NCBI GenBank assembly: GCA_019419865.1
Contig: JAHZIG010000002.1
Coordinates: forward strand, 179,701-243,700
From: Clostridiales bacterium
Lineage (GTDB): Bacteria; Bacillota; Clostridia; Monoglobales; Monoglobaceae
Length of the DNA stretch: 64,000 nt
Reading direction: 5' to 3'
A program made the translations under genes and the position numbers. The notes beneath the pieces are model-generated. The model saw only the letters and a list, made by a program, of their open reading frames with translations, had not been told where the DNA came from and searched no databases. Below, piece by piece: positions 38,454 to 47,120 of this stretch. The number at the start of each line of letters is the position of its first letter. Position 1 is the first letter of the stretch.

Positions 38454-39194
38454 TTATAGGCTCGAGCCTCGGCCGCCGTTTTTGAGTCTTTCCAGCTCGT
38501 CTTCGCCGAGTTCCCTTATCTCTCCGGGTCTTAGCTCCGGATCCAGTTCGAGCCCGTTTATCCTTATACGTTTTAGATACTTCACCTCGCAGCCGAGCGC
38601 GGAGAACATCCGCTTGACCTGATGGAACTTGCCCTCGGTTATCTCGATCTCGGCCTTCGCGATCCCGCTCTCATCTCCCGAGTCGATTATCTTCAGCTTT
38701 GCCGGAGCGCATACGTATCCGTCATCTAAGGTCAAGCCTTCTTTCGCCAGCTCCGCCGCGTCCGCGCTAAGGCTCCCGCTCGCCTCGACGTAATATGTTT
38801 TGGGAACGTGTTTCGCCGGGCTCAGCAGTTCGTGGGCGAGAGCGCCGTCGTCGGTAATGATAAGCAGCCCCTCGGCGTCTATATCCAGCCTGCCCATCGG
38901 GAACGGCTTAAAATGCCGAAACCGCTCCGGCACAAGCTCCAAAACGACCGGCAATCTTTTATCGTACGTGGCCGATATATACCCGGCCGGCTTGTTGAGC
39001 GCTAAGTAGATATGCTCTCTGTATTTAAGCTCCTCTCCGCCTAAGAACACCCGGCTCTCGGACGAGACCTTGGTATCCGGTTTGAGCTTCGCGGCGTCCA
39101 TCCCTTCGACCTCGACTATTCCGCGCTTGATCAGCTTTTTGATCTCGCTCCGGGTCCCCGCGCCGCAGTCGGCGAGAAATTTATCAAGTCTCAT
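38454..39194 (-). CDS. 16S rRNA pseudouridine synthase, RsuA family
   Basis: The 246-residue enzyme has an N-terminal S4 RNA-binding domain (MRLDKFLADCGAGTRSEIKK, then VSSESRVFLGG) and a catalytic domain with MGRLDIDAEGLLIITDDG, in which the Asp is the catalytic residue. The FHQVKRMFSALGCEV motif also fits the family. It modifies one uridine in small-subunit rRNA. The C-terminus carries a charged extension. GGAG precedes the ATG; the pyridoxal kinase gene follows on the same strand. Confidence 0.93.
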   Translation of the reverse strand: MRLDKFLADCGAGTRSEIKKLIKRGIVEVEGMDAAKLKPDTKVSSESRVFLGGEELKYREHIYLALNKPAGYISATYDKRLPVVLELVPERFRHFKPFPMGRLDIDAEGLLIITDDGALAHELLSPAKHVPKTYYVEASGSLSADAAELAKEGLTLDDGYVCAPAKLKIIDSGDESGIAKAEIEITEGKFHQVKRMFSALGCEVKYLKRIRINGLELDPELRPGEIRELGEDELERLKNGGRGSSL

Positions 39195-39496
39195 AAAAGT
39201 TCTCCAATTCTCTCATAATTATTCGCTCCGCGGCATATCGTTTAATAAAGAGCGTCTTCCGCCGTCCGGCGAGCGCAAATTTAAGCTTAAGCGCCGGACG
39301 TATATTTTACGGCCGCTAAAACACGCCGCGTATGTATCGGACGCTTATCGATCGCCCGCGCGGACGGGTATCGCGCGGACGGCGTTTATCCAAACAACGC
39401 TCGGATCGGCTCGCGCCGAACATATAATATCCGCTCCAAACCGCCGCCGCTTATCTAAAACGGCCGCGCGGCGCCCAACTTCCGGAGGTGAAAGGC

Positions 39497-39937
39497 TTGC
39501 GCGTTTTTTTCATAAGACACAGGATAAAAATAGTAATAGTCTCCATAGCCGTTATTATTATAGGTCTTATCTTCCTTTTATTTTCCGTAGACAACCGCTC
39601 GAACGGCGAATACGTCGCGTTCATAGCCTCGTTCGGCTGGGAAGTCGATCCGTCGCCGAAAGAGATCTCGCATATTACCGTCCCGTCAGAGTTCGACGGA
39701 GTGTACAACGCGTACAACCGGATAGCCTCCGGCTCCGGCTTCGATCTTACACCGTACCGCGGGAAAAACGTGACGCGTTACTCGTACAAAGTACTAAACC
39801 ACGCCGAATCGGACGCCGGGCTTATATACGCAAACGTGTTCGTATACCGCGGCGAGATCGTCTCGGGGGATATAACCTCGCAGGAGACCGGCGGTTTTAC
39901 TATCCCTATTTCGGATACGTCCGGGAAAATCAATTAG
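39497..39937 (+). CDS. DUF4830 membrane-anchored protein
   Basis: The 146-residue protein has one N-terminal transmembrane helix (about 8-30, IVIVSIAVIIIGLIFLLF) and an extracytoplasmic domain of the DUF4830 type. It shows FGWEVDPSPKEISHITVPSEF, YNRIASGSGFDLTPYRGK and RYSYKVLNH. The start is probably the TTG at 39497, since GGAGG ends eight bases before it; the in-frame GTG at 39488 overlaps that site. The function of DUF4830 is unknown. It is the only plus-strand gene between 4.9 and 47 kb. The upstream gap (39195-39487) shows no other gene. Confidence 0.8.
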   Translation: MRVFFIRHRIKIVIVSIAVIIIGLIFLLFSVDNRSNGEYVAFIASFGWEVDPSPKEISHITVPSEFDGVYNAYNRIASGSGFDLTPYRGKNVTRYSYKVLNHAESDAGLIYANVFVYRGEIVSGDITSQETGGFTIPISDTSGKIN

Positions 39938-40040
39938 GCTTATTATATCATACGAGTTAAAATTTAACAACATAATTTTATTGATAATGCAAATATAGAT
40001 TTAAGGCGATCGCTCCGCCTTAGAATATGGCAAAAAAATA

Positions 40041-40057
40041 AGCGGCGTCAAACCGCT
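40041..40057 (-). terminator. Terminator of the marR-yczE operon
   Basis: Minus-strand AGCGG, a 7-base loop and CCGCT are followed by TTA and seven T (40038-40032). It lies about 115 bases past the yczE stop. Confidence 0.7.
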
Positions 40058-40101
40058 GAAACAATAGATCCAGATTCAATAAATATCTTATTACGACCGC
40101 T

Positions 40102-40160
40102 CGATCTCTCGGGCGGGAACGCCCCTATAGGGTTCCGTATCTCCCGAGATCGCGTTTTTT
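40102..40160 (+). terminator. Large hairpin with T-run after the DUF4830 gene
   Basis: CGATCTCTCGGG pairs imperfectly with CCCGAGATCG around an inner GGAAC/GTTCC stem, and six T follow on the plus strand. It is 165 bases beyond the DUF4830 stop, so it may be the terminator of that transcript. It could also block antisense reading into yczE. Confidence 0.55.
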
Positions 40161-40173
40161 AAAACGTTTGCAA

Positions 40174-40845
40174 CTAACACGCCTCGCCGGCTTTGAGCCT
40201 TCCGCGCTTCAGACCGGCTATATACGAGACGAGCGGCAGCTTTTTGTTATACAGGTTAACGAATCTGCCGACGATAAGCGCCGATATTATCGTACCGACT
40301 CCAAGCCCCTGCAGACGATGGAAAAAAATCAGCGACAAAACCAGAGCTATCGCGACAAGGGTAACGTCGAACATGATCTTAGTGGTTCCGAATCTCTTAT
40401 TAAAGACCGTCGAGATCGCCTTTACCAGACCTTCGCCGGGGACCATGACCACGCCCGGAGCCACCTCTATGCTTATCCCGACTCCCAATACCGCGCAGCC
40501 CAATACGAGAGTTATCAGCTGAGTTAAAATATTACTCGGCTCAAGCCAGGAAAGCAAACTCATGCTAACGTCTATGACCGCGCTGAATACTACGTTTACC
40601 GCTATCTGCAAGAGCTGTATCGGCTCGAACTCCTTTCTGAGCAAAACCGCCTGGGCGGCGATGAAAAGCATATTCATCACAAAGCTCAACTGTCCGAGCG
40701 TGAATGGGAACCTAAAACTCAGCACGTACGGCAAGCTCGAAATGGGCGACGTTCCAAGCGTCGCTTTGGTTATCAAAGCTATCCCGAACGAGTTGATCAT
40801 CACGCCTATGGTAAACCACATGTATCTGTAAATATATCTCTTCAC
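40174..40845 (-). CDS. YczE/YitT-like integral membrane protein (DUF6198)
   Basis: The 223-residue protein has five to six predicted membrane helices and the family stretches NSFGIALITKATLGTSPISSLPYVLS and VAPGVVMVPGEGLVKAIS. Relatives are annotated as YczE/YyaS/YitT transport-like proteins of unknown substrate. The start is GTG; its GTGA sequence overlaps the stop of the upstream marR gene, so the two are translationally coupled. A regulator-controlled exporter or importer is a reasonable reading. Confidence 0.85.
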   Translation of the reverse strand: MKRYIYRYMWFTIGVMINSFGIALITKATLGTSPISSLPYVLSFRFPFTLGQLSFVMNMLFIAAQAVLLRKEFEPIQLLQIAVNVVFSAVIDVSMSLLSWLEPSNILTQLITLVLGCAVLGVGISIEVAPGVVMVPGEGLVKAISTVFNKRFGTTKIMFDVTLVAIALVLSLIFFHRLQGLGVGTIISALIVGRFVNLYNKKLPLVSYIAGLKRGRLKAGEAC

Positions 40846-41276
40846 TTATCTTCCTCCATCGATTCTAAATTATTTATGATTTTTATAAACGTCCGCATAA
40901 AGCTCTCCCTCTCCTCACAAGGGATCTCGCCCCACGCGGCTTTGTCGACTATCCCGAATACCTCTCTGACGCGCTTCGCCCGCTTCTCGCCCAGCTCGGT
41001 CAAAAAAATACGCGTAACGCGTCTGTCCTTATCGTCGGCTTCGCGCCTGACAAGCCCGCCGTCCTCCATCCTTGAGATCAAACTCGTCACAGTCGATTTA
41101 TCGAGCGCGCAGCCCCGGCCTATCTCCTTTTGAGTACAGCCGTTATTCCCCAACAAAAATTCCAATATCTTGGGCTGACCCGGCGTCAAATTGTCCGAAT
41201 ACACCCGCTTGGTAATCTCCCTGTTAGACCGGTTAAAACCTATAAGAAGCAAATAGTGCAATTCGCGATAGTCCAT
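40842..41276 (-). CDS. MarR family transcriptional regulator
   Basis: The 144-residue winged-helix protein has the MarR core: LTPGQPKILEFLLGNNGCTQKEIGRGCALDKSTVTSLISRME for the recognition helices and RREADDKDRRVTRIFLTE for the wing. It probably binds the palindrome in its own promoter and represses itself and yczE until a ligand binds. The ATG at 41276, preceded by GGGGGAG, is chosen over an in-frame start 33 bases upstream that lies inside the leader. Confidence 0.93.
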   Translation of the reverse strand: MDYRELHYLLLIGFNRSNREITKRVYSDNLTPGQPKILEFLLGNNGCTQKEIGRGCALDKSTVTSLISRMEDGGLVRREADDKDRRVTRIFLTELGEKRAKRVREVFGIVDKAAWGEIPCEERESFMRTFIKIINNLESMEEDK

Positions 41277-41297
41277 GTCTCTCCCCCCGAACAAATA

Positions 41298-41346
41298 GTT
41301 TGAATTCAAACAAATATATTATATTACCCGCGAAAAATTTTGTCAA
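41298..41346 (-). promoter_or_regulatory. marR promoter with palindromic operator
   Basis: Minus-strand TTGACA (41346-41341), 17 bases and TATAAT (41323-41318) form a perfect promoter. The perfect palindrome GTTTGAATTCAAAC (41298-41311) covers the expected transcription start, a typical operator position for an autorepressing MarR protein. Confidence 0.85.
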
Positions 41347-41385
41347 GAGAAGCGAATACGGCAAAATCAACAAATATTATCGCGT

Positions 41386-41412
41386 AAAAAAAGCCGGATA
41401 CAGCGATCCGAC
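41386..41412 (-). terminator. Terminator after the truncated radical SAM gene
   Basis: Minus-strand GTCGGAT, six bases and ATCCGGC (one G-T pair) are followed by seven T, about 57 bases past the stop at 41469. Confidence 0.8.
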
Positions 41413-41468
41413 CATTAAAAATCCTTGAGTTTAAATTTTTTAAAGGCCAAACGCGATCCTCTAAAAGC

Positions 41469-41675
41469 TCAGATAAAGCCTATCTGCTCGTACTCGTCGA
41501 TATTTTCGGGTTTGGCGCTCGCTTCGCCGCCGATATATCTATGCGAATACACCGCGAAGCAGTATACGCATCTATGCTCGCAGCCCCGGTAGATATTCAG
41601 ATCCCATTTATAAGGAAATCCGCTTTTTATGCGGTGGCAAGCCTCCGAGCATTTTATTTCGCAATATTCTCTCAT
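41469..41675 (-). pseudogene. Truncated SPL-type radical SAM protein
   Basis: The 68 residues match only the start of spore-photoproduct-lyase-like (SPL family) radical SAM proteins: EIKCSEACHRIKSGFPYKWD, then NIYRGCEHRCVYCFAVYSHRYIGG, with the three cluster cysteines C-x-x-x-C-x-x-C. The expected further 200 or so residues are missing; the frame ends in an unrelated acidic tail at a TGA followed by a terminator. Its ATG overlaps the GNAT stop (ATGA). It is best read as a remnant. A short stand-alone Fe-S peptide is possible but unlikely. Confidence 0.75.
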
Positions 41676-42274
41676 ACGAGTTTCTTTCTGTAATAGACCA
41701 TATCCGTCAAATACTCGCCGTTCAAATAGAGCGGACTGTCGTAATAGTCTATATAAAAATCGCGGATCCTGTGGGAATACTCGAACCCGCAGCGCTTATA
41801 AAATTCGACCGCCGACTTGCACTCCGGCATTCCCGCGAGCAGGATCGAACAGAGTCCCTTATATTCGTTTTCGACAAACTTGATCAACCGTCTGCCGAAG
41901 CCGCGGTTTCTGTACTCGTCGCGCACCGCTATATTCTTTATCTCAAAAACGTCCTCGAATACGTTCATGACCACGCATTCTCCGACGACAGCGCCGCCCC
42001 AATAGATAACGTACATATCGCTTCTGTCGAGATACATATCGATCATCTCTTCCTGCTTATCGGACATCAGAAGTAAATTGATAAATCTCTTTTTACGAGC
42101 GTCTATTTTATTGATCTTAGCGTTTTTTAAAGCGTCGGCGCGCATGATCTCGATTTGTTTTGTTCCCGAATCCTCGCGAATGTCTGCATAAAAATACGCT
42201 GCTTCTGTATTGCCGCTGTCTAAAACTACTCCGCCGGTTCCGCCCGACGCTAAATCCGTATTATCTAAATACAT
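41672..42274 (-). CDS. GNAT family N-acetyltransferase
   Basis: The 200-residue protein has the acetyl-CoA-binding core in its second half: VMNVFEDVFEIKNIAVRDEYRNRGFGRRLIKFVENE (motif A, R-N-R-G-F-G) and a C-terminal EFYKRCGFEYSHRI. The N-terminal 90 residues are specific to this protein. The substrate is unknown. AAGGAGGGG precedes the ATG, behind a TTGATA/TGTAAT promoter. The truncated radical SAM gene overlaps its end. Confidence 0.88.
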   Translation of the reverse strand: MYLDNTDLASGGTGGVVLDSGNTEAAYFYADIREDSGTKQIEIMRADALKNAKINKIDARKKRFINLLLMSDKQEEMIDMYLDRSDMYVIYWGGAVVGECVVMNVFEDVFEIKNIAVRDEYRNRGFGRRLIKFVENEYKGLCSILLAGMPECKSAVEFYKRCGFEYSHRIRDFYIDYYDSPLYLNGEYLTDMVYYRKKLV

Positions 42275-42288
42275 TGCAACCCCTCCTT

Positions 42289-42317
42289 ATTACAAACTAT
42301 TTACGCAATTATATCAA
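42289..42317 (-). promoter_or_regulatory. Promoter of the GNAT gene
   Basis: Minus-strand TTGATA (42317-42312), 17 bases and TGTAAT (42294-42289) lie 15 bases before the start codon, giving a very short leader. Confidence 0.55.
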
Positions 42318-42319
42318 AA

Positions 42320-42730
42320 TCGCGGGCGCCGCTTTTATATTTGCAATAAGTCAGGTCAAATCAAAACAAAATTAATAATACTTTATGTCAACCCAACACT
42401 TTTCAAACACATTCGGCGTCTTCACATTTTGATGTCATAAAATCCGTATTATTTTTCTTGGTTGAATTATCTAACTCAAATATATATTTTTCTCAATTCC
42501 TACAAATATGTCTTAAATTAACTATATATTTTTGTAGGTTTTACAATATTATTGTAACATATAATTCTCAAATAGGAATATCTTTTTACATTATACGCAA
42601 ATTTTCTGTAACAATTCTCAAATTATCCATGCAAATATTTCTCACAAGAATTTACTATATTACAGATTTTTTACGCCTAAACCAAAATGTTAATTTTCTT
42701 ATATTTTTTAATCGCGGCGGCTATGCTCGG
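42320..42730. other. AT-rich intergenic region without a gene
   Basis: About 410 bases much richer in A+T than the surroundings, with no credible reading frame. It holds a CCTACAAA/TTTGTAGG inverted repeat (42499-42538), a palindrome TTACAATATTATTGTAA (42541-42557) and two copies of AATTCTCAAAT (42563 and 42613). It may be regulatory DNA or decayed foreign sequence. Confidence 0.5.
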
Positions 42731-42734
42731 CCGC

Positions 42735-42766
42735 AAAAAAAAGCCGGACGCAAATCTGCGCCCGGA
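42735..42766 (-). terminator. Terminator after folD
   Basis: Minus-strand CCGGGCGCA, a four-base loop and TGCGTCCGG form a 9-bp stem followed by a C and eight T, about 23 bases beyond the folD stop. Confidence 0.9.
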
Positions 42767-42788
42767 CGAATCTATTCATATAACAAGC

Positions 42789-43640
42789 TTATTTTTTAGA
42801 TCTGAGCTTAGCGGAAGCTACGGTGTTGCGCATCAGCATGGATATCGTCATCGGACCTACGCCGCCGGGAACCGGGGTTATCGCTCCGGCGATCTTCTCG
42901 ACGTTCTCAAAGTCCACGTCTCCGCATAGCTTGCCGTTCTCGTCGCGGTTCATTCCGACGTCTATGACCACCGCGCCCTCCTTTACCATGTCGGCGGTCA
43001 CGAACTTGGCTCTGCCGACCGCGGCGACTAAGATATCGGCGCGCTTCGCGACCTCGCTCAAGTTCTTGGTCCTCGAATGGCAGATCGTTACGGTCCCGTT
43101 TTTGTGGAGCAGCAGCATACTCATCGGCTTGCCGACTATATTGCTTCTGCCGATCACCACGCATTCCTTTCCCTCTACGTCCACTCCGCTCTCCTTTATA
43201 AGCTCCATGATACCCGCGGGGGTGCAGGGAACAAAATCAAAATCGCCTATCATTATCTTGCCGACGTTTACCGGGTGGAACGCGTCAACGTCCTTCTCTG
43301 GAAGTATATTGTTGATTATGACCTTATCGTCCAAGCCCTTAGGCAGCGGCAGTTGAACGAGGATACCGTCTATATTGTCGTCCGCGTTGAGTTTGTTAAC
43401 CAGCGCGAGCAACTCCTCCTCGGTAGTCTCCTCGGGCAGCTTGTGCATCTCGGAATATATGCCCATCTCCTTGCACGCCTTCTCCTTATTCGCCACGTAC
43501 ACCTTAGACGCCGGATCCTCTCCGACCAATACGACCGCGAGTCCCGGGGTCTTGCCCTGCTTCTTAAGCTCCTCGACCTCGGTCTTCAGTTCGCCTCTGA
43601 CCCGCGCCGACACCTCTTTGCCGCTTAAAATCTTCGCCAT
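42789..43640 (-). CDS. folD: Methylenetetrahydrofolate dehydrogenase/cyclohydrolase
   Basis: The 283-residue bifunctional enzyme interconverts 5,10-methylene- and 10-formyl-tetrahydrofolate. Motifs visible are [24 protein letters not shown] (with the catalytic Lys), GILVQLPLP, and the NADP-binding [18 protein letters not shown] followed by ATVTICHS-like TVTICHSRT and [12 protein letters not shown]. The ATG at 43640 is used, with AAAGGA upstream; an in-frame ATG nine bases earlier is too close to that site. Confidence 0.97.
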   Translation of the reverse strand: MAKILSGKEVSARVRGELKTEVEELKKQGKTPGLAVVLVGEDPASKVYVANKEKACKEMGIYSEMHKLPEETTEEELLALVNKLNADDNIDGILVQLPLPKGLDDKVIINNILPEKDVDAFHPVNVGKIMIGDFDFVPCTPAGIMELIKESGVDVEGKECVVIGRSNIVGKPMSMLLLHKNGTVTICHSRTKNLSEVAKRADILVAAVGRAKFVTADMVKEGAVVIDVGMNRDENGKLCGDVDFENVEKIAGAITPVPGGVGPMTISMLMRNTVASAKLRSKK

Positions 43641-43715
43641 TTGAAACATCCTTTCTGTTTGTATATTTTATTTGAATATTTTCTGTTTAAATATTTAGCC
43701 GTATATAAGCTTCTC

Positions 43716-45617
43716 CTATCGGCGCCGCTTTCGGCCGCGCCCAGATCCTCCGCCGCCTTTTCGCTTTTGCGAAACGGTAGGTCTCCCGCCTTTTCTCTTA
43801 TCGAACCCGCCGCCTCGTTTTGGGCGTATCAGGCATTTCCTGTCATAACCAATCAGATCGTCTCTGCCGGCCAGCTTTAACGCCTTATATACCAGCTCGT
43901 AATTCTTCGGATCCTTATACTGCAACAGCGCCCTTTGCAGCCGCTTCTCCTCGTACGATCTCGGCACGTACACCGGTTTCATCGTCATAGGATCGAGCCC
44001 GGTATAATACATACATGTCGATATACTGCCCGGCGTCGGGTAAAAGTCCTGCACCTGCTCGGGACTGCGTCCTATATCCCTTAAATACTCGGCGAGCTTT
44101 ACCGCGTCCTTAAGCCTGCTTCCCGGATGGGAGGACATCAGGTACGGCACGAGGTATTGGTTCATGCCGAGTTCCTTATTAAGGCTTTTATATTTTTCAC
44201 AGAACCTGTCGTAGACTTTTTTCCCCGGCTTGCCCATGTATCTGAGCACGTTGTCCGAAATATGCTCGGGCGCGACCTTGAGCTGACCGCTTATATGATA
44301 CCTGACCAGCTCCCTGAAAAAGCTGTCGTCCTTGTCGTATATCAGGTAATCGTATCTTATCCCGCTCCTTACGAACACTTTTTTGACGCCCTTTATCCGC
44401 CTGAGCTTTCGGAGCAGCTCCATATAGTCGCGATGGTCTATCTCCAAATTCTTGCACGGCTCGGGGAACAGACACTGTTTGTTCTTGCATACCCCGTGTT
44501 CGAGCTGACCCTTACAGGAAGGATCTCTGAAATTGGCCGTGGGACCGCCGACGTCGTGGATATATCCTTTAAAGCCTGGCGCCTTGGTAAGCAGTTTCGC
44601 CTCTTCTATTATGGATTCGTGGCTCCTCGAGGTCACCGTCCTGCCCTGATGAAAGGTCAGCGCGCAGAAATTACAGCCGCCGTAACAGCCGCGGCAGGAG
44701 GTCAGCGAAAACTCCACCTCCGAGATAGCCGGGACTCCGCCCTTTTCTTCGTATATAGGGTGATAGGTTCGCATATACGGGAGCGCGTAGACGTCGTCCA
44801 GTTCCTGCCGGGTAAGCGGTTTGGACGGCGGGGTCTGGACTACGTATTTATTATGGTCGAGCTGGGCGAGCGGCTTCCCTCTGACCGCGTCCTGCTCCTG
44901 GTATTCTATTCTCGTCGCGTTCGCGTATTCGGTCTTACTTCTTACTACCTCGTCGTAAGACGGCAGTATTATACAGTCGTCCGGCAGCGCGTCTTTGTCG
45001 CCTTCGAGGTACGAGATCCCCGGAACGAACTTTATATCCGAGGCTTTGACTCCGGCGGCGAGCAGATCGGCTATTTCGACTATCTGATGTTCGCCCATCC
45101 CGAATATAAGGATATCCGCGCCGCTGTCTATCAGAATGCTCCGCCGCACCTTGTCCGACCAGTAGTCGTAGTGGGCGAACCGCCTGAGACTCGCCTCTAT
45201 CCCGCCGATTATTATCGGTATCTTCTTCCCGTACGCCTCGCGTATGCGGTTGCAGTAGACTATAGTGGCTCTGTCGGGGCGGCGTCCGCCCTCTCCGCCC
45301 GGGGAATAAAAGTCGGTGTTCCTGACCTTTTTGGCGACGGTATAATGGTTGACCATGGAATCTATATTCCCGGCCGCGACCAAAAAGCCGAGCCGCGGCT
45401 CGCCTAACCTTTTAAACTCCTCGCAGCTATGCCAGTCGGGCTGAGCGATGATACCGACGCTGTAGCCCCTGCTCTCCAATACCCTGGATATTATAGCGTG
45501 ACCAAAACTCGGATGATCGACGTACGCGTCGCCTACGACGTATACGAAATCGAGCCGCTCGATCCCCCGCTCCGCCATATCCGCCTTGGATATGGGTAAA
45601 AAACCGTTTTCTATCAT
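43716..45617 (-). CDS. YgiQ family radical SAM protein
   Basis: The 633-residue protein has the YgiQ N-terminal domain (about 1-280), a radical SAM domain with the cluster motif [19 protein letters not shown], and a C-terminal region with [17 protein letters not shown]. It ends in a strongly basic Gly/Arg/Lys tail suggestive of nucleic acid contact. The reaction catalysed by this widespread family is unknown. The start at 45617 has GAGG eight bases upstream; a longer in-frame start at 45650 overlaps that site. Confidence 0.93.
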   Translation of the reverse strand: MIENGFLPISKADMAERGIERLDFVYVVGDAYVDHPSFGHAIISRVLESRGYSVGIIAQPDWHSCEEFKRLGEPRLGFLVAAGNIDSMVNHYTVAKKVRNTDFYSPGGEGGRRPDRATIVYCNRIREAYGKKIPIIIGGIEASLRRFAHYDYWSDKVRRSILIDSGADILIFGMGEHQIVEIADLLAAGVKASDIKFVPGISYLEGDKDALPDDCIILPSYDEVVRSKTEYANATRIEYQEQDAVRGKPLAQLDHNKYVVQTPPSKPLTRQELDDVYALPYMRTYHPIYEEKGGVPAISEVEFSLTSCRGCYGGCNFCALTFHQGRTVTSRSHESIIEEAKLLTKAPGFKGYIHDVGGPTANFRDPSCKGQLEHGVCKNKQCLFPEPCKNLEIDHRDYMELLRKLRRIKGVKKVFVRSGIRYDYLIYDKDDSFFRELVRYHISGQLKVAPEHISDNVLRYMGKPGKKVYDRFCEKYKSLNKELGMNQYLVPYLMSSHPGSRLKDAVKLAEYLRDIGRSPEQVQDFYPTPGSISTCMYYTGLDPMTMKPVYVPRSYEEKRLQRALLQYKDPKNYELVYKALKLAGRDDLIGYDRKCLIRPKRGGGFDKRKGGRPTVSQKRKGGGGSGRGRKRRR

Positions 45618-45695
45618 TATTCCATCCTCAAACTCATACTTTGTTCTCATAAACTCCGGTCGATTTCCTCCAAAGTAATAAACCGCCGGCGCGTT

Positions 45696-46292
45696 TTATA
45701 GGATACCGTATTTTTCAGCAATAAGCGTCCTTATCTCGTTGAACCGCTTAAACTCCGGCGGAGCGTCGGTATGCTTTCCTATGTGTTTCTCCATGCAGAC
45801 CAGATTGTACCAGCGCCCGAATTTATATCCGCATTTAATAAACTCGCCCGCGCGTCTATAGCCGATATGCTCATGAAACTGCGCGCTGTTCTTTGTGAGG
45901 CGCTCGTCCTCGGCGGTCGGATACGCAACGCGGGCGATCAAGTTGAGTATATTCTGTTCGGAAAGTATCTTTTCAAGCGCTTCGTACAGTGCGCCGCCTA
46001 TTCCCATCTTCCTGCGATCTTCCCGCGCATATACTGTGACCTCGGCCGCGCGGCTGTACGCTTCCCTCTCGTTAAAAGCCCCGGCGTAAGCGTAACCGAC
46101 GATCTCTCCGTCCCGCTCGGCGACTAAATGCGGATACTTTTCAAGCGTCCGCGCTATCCTCTTTTCGAACTCCTCCGCCGTCGGCGGCGTATATTCAAAG
46201 GTGATCGCCGTCTTCTCCACATACGGGGCGTAAATACCGGCCAATTCCGCCGCGTCGCTTATCCTTGCGACCCTGATTCTATTTTCACTCAT
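45696..46292 (-). CDS. GNAT N-acetyltransferase, phosphinothricin acetyltransferase-like
   Basis: The 198-residue protein resembles the Pat/MnaT group: IRVARISDAAELAGIYAPYVEKTAITFEYTPPT at the start, then VTVYAREDRRKMGIGGALYEALE (acetyl-CoA motif) and EHIGYRRAGEFIKCGYKFGRWYN near the end. Such enzymes acetylate small amines such as methionine sulfone or phosphinothricin. The ATG at 46292 with GAGGGA upstream is preferred over an earlier in-frame codon. Another GNAT gene follows on the same strand just upstream. Confidence 0.88.
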   Translation of the reverse strand: MSENRIRVARISDAAELAGIYAPYVEKTAITFEYTPPTAEEFEKRIARTLEKYPHLVAERDGEIVGYAYAGAFNEREAYSRAAEVTVYAREDRRKMGIGGALYEALEKILSEQNILNLIARVAYPTAEDERLTKNSAQFHEHIGYRRAGEFIKCGYKFGRWYNLVCMEKHIGKHTDAPPEFKRFNEIRTLIAEKYGIL

Positions 46293-46382
46293 TTTAAAGA
46301 TCCCTCGCAATTCAAAATTCGGCGCCCGTTCTTTCGTCGGCTATGCCGCCCAAAAGTCTAAACGGATCGCCCGCAAACCCGG

Positions 46383-46859
46383 TCAGACTTGCTCCAAACT
46401 CAGCTTCATGCCCTCGTGAGTACTTTCAAAACCCAATCTCCTGTAGAACCTGTGCGCGTCCTTTCTCGATTTATCGCTTGTAAGCTGAACTATCGAGCAG
46501 CCTTTATCCCGCGCGAGGTCTATCGCGTATTTCATAAGCTCGGTCCCTATCCCGGATCCGCGCTTATCCGCCGCGACGCGCACGTTCTCGACCGTCGCCC
46601 GGAGCGCGCCCATATGCGATAAATACCGCGTAAACGTGATTTGCAGACTGCCGACGACCTCTTCGTCTTCGCAGACGACGAGCAGGACGCTGTTTTTATC
46701 GGCGGCGATATCGTTAAACGCGTCGATATAACGCTTATGCGGCGGGTCGGAGTATATCTCCCGCCCGCTTCCTAAAATATCTTCCGACAGGAGCTTTATT
46801 ATCCGGGGCAGATCCCCAAGTTCCGCTTTCCTTATCGTTATCCCGCCCACATGTATCAC
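46383..46859 (-). CDS. GNAT family N-acetyltransferase
   Basis: The 158-residue protein has the full acetyltransferase fold: ITIRKAELGDLPRIIKLL at the N-terminus, ENVRVAADKRGSGIGTELMKYAIDLA (acetyl-CoA motif) and the C-terminal AHRFYRRLGFESTHEGMKL. The substrate is unknown. The start is a GTG, either 46859 or 46850; the second has the better spacing from GAGAG. It is about 90 bases upstream of the other GNAT gene and probably shares its transcript. Confidence 0.85.
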   Translation of the reverse strand: MIHVGGITIRKAELGDLPRIIKLLSEDILGSGREIYSDPPHKRYIDAFNDIAADKNSVLLVVCEDEEVVGSLQITFTRYLSHMGALRATVENVRVAADKRGSGIGTELMKYAIDLARDKGCSIVQLTSDKSRKDAHRFYRRLGFESTHEGMKLSLEQV

Positions 46860-46892
46860 TCTCGTTTCGATTTAGATATTACGCTATATTAT

Positions 46893-46965
46893 AACATTAT
46901 GCAAGTTGTTATGTCAAATACTCTTGCGCCGGCGCTAACATTATGCAAATTGATACCTCAAACTA
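46893..46965. repeat. Imperfect direct repeat in a divergent promoter region
   Basis: AACATTATGCAA followed by (G/A)TTG and a TCAAA-ending stretch occurs at 46893 and again at 46937, 44 bases apart. The pair lies between the GNAT gene and the HAD promoter, where a regulator could act on both. Confidence 0.45.
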
Positions 46966-46967
46966 TA

Positions 46968-46996
46968 TTGAATTTTTTCGCTTAAAATAGTATACT
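46968..46996 (+). promoter_or_regulatory. Promoter of the HAD phosphatase gene
   Basis: TTGAAT (46968-46973), 17 bases and TATACT (46991-46996), followed by a leader of about 118 bases that contains a GCCGCG/CGCGGC hairpin. Confidence 0.65.
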
Positions 46997-47120
46997 TAAA
47001 TTGATCCGTTGACCCGCGGCGCATCAGGTCTTTACGAAGATACGCGGTTTAAGTTTAAGCCGCGCTCGGCTTGCGCGGCATACGGTATCATATTTAATAA
47101 TCAAGATTGGAGAAATACAG

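Noticed and set aside
42458..42799. A 113-codon plus-strand open frame in the AT-rich region
   Set aside because: Composition is that of random AT-rich DNA, there is no ribosome binding site, and its end overlaps the folD gene.
44127..45407. A 426-codon plus-strand open frame
   Set aside because: It is antisense to the ygiQ gene, whose radical SAM motif and length are unambiguous.
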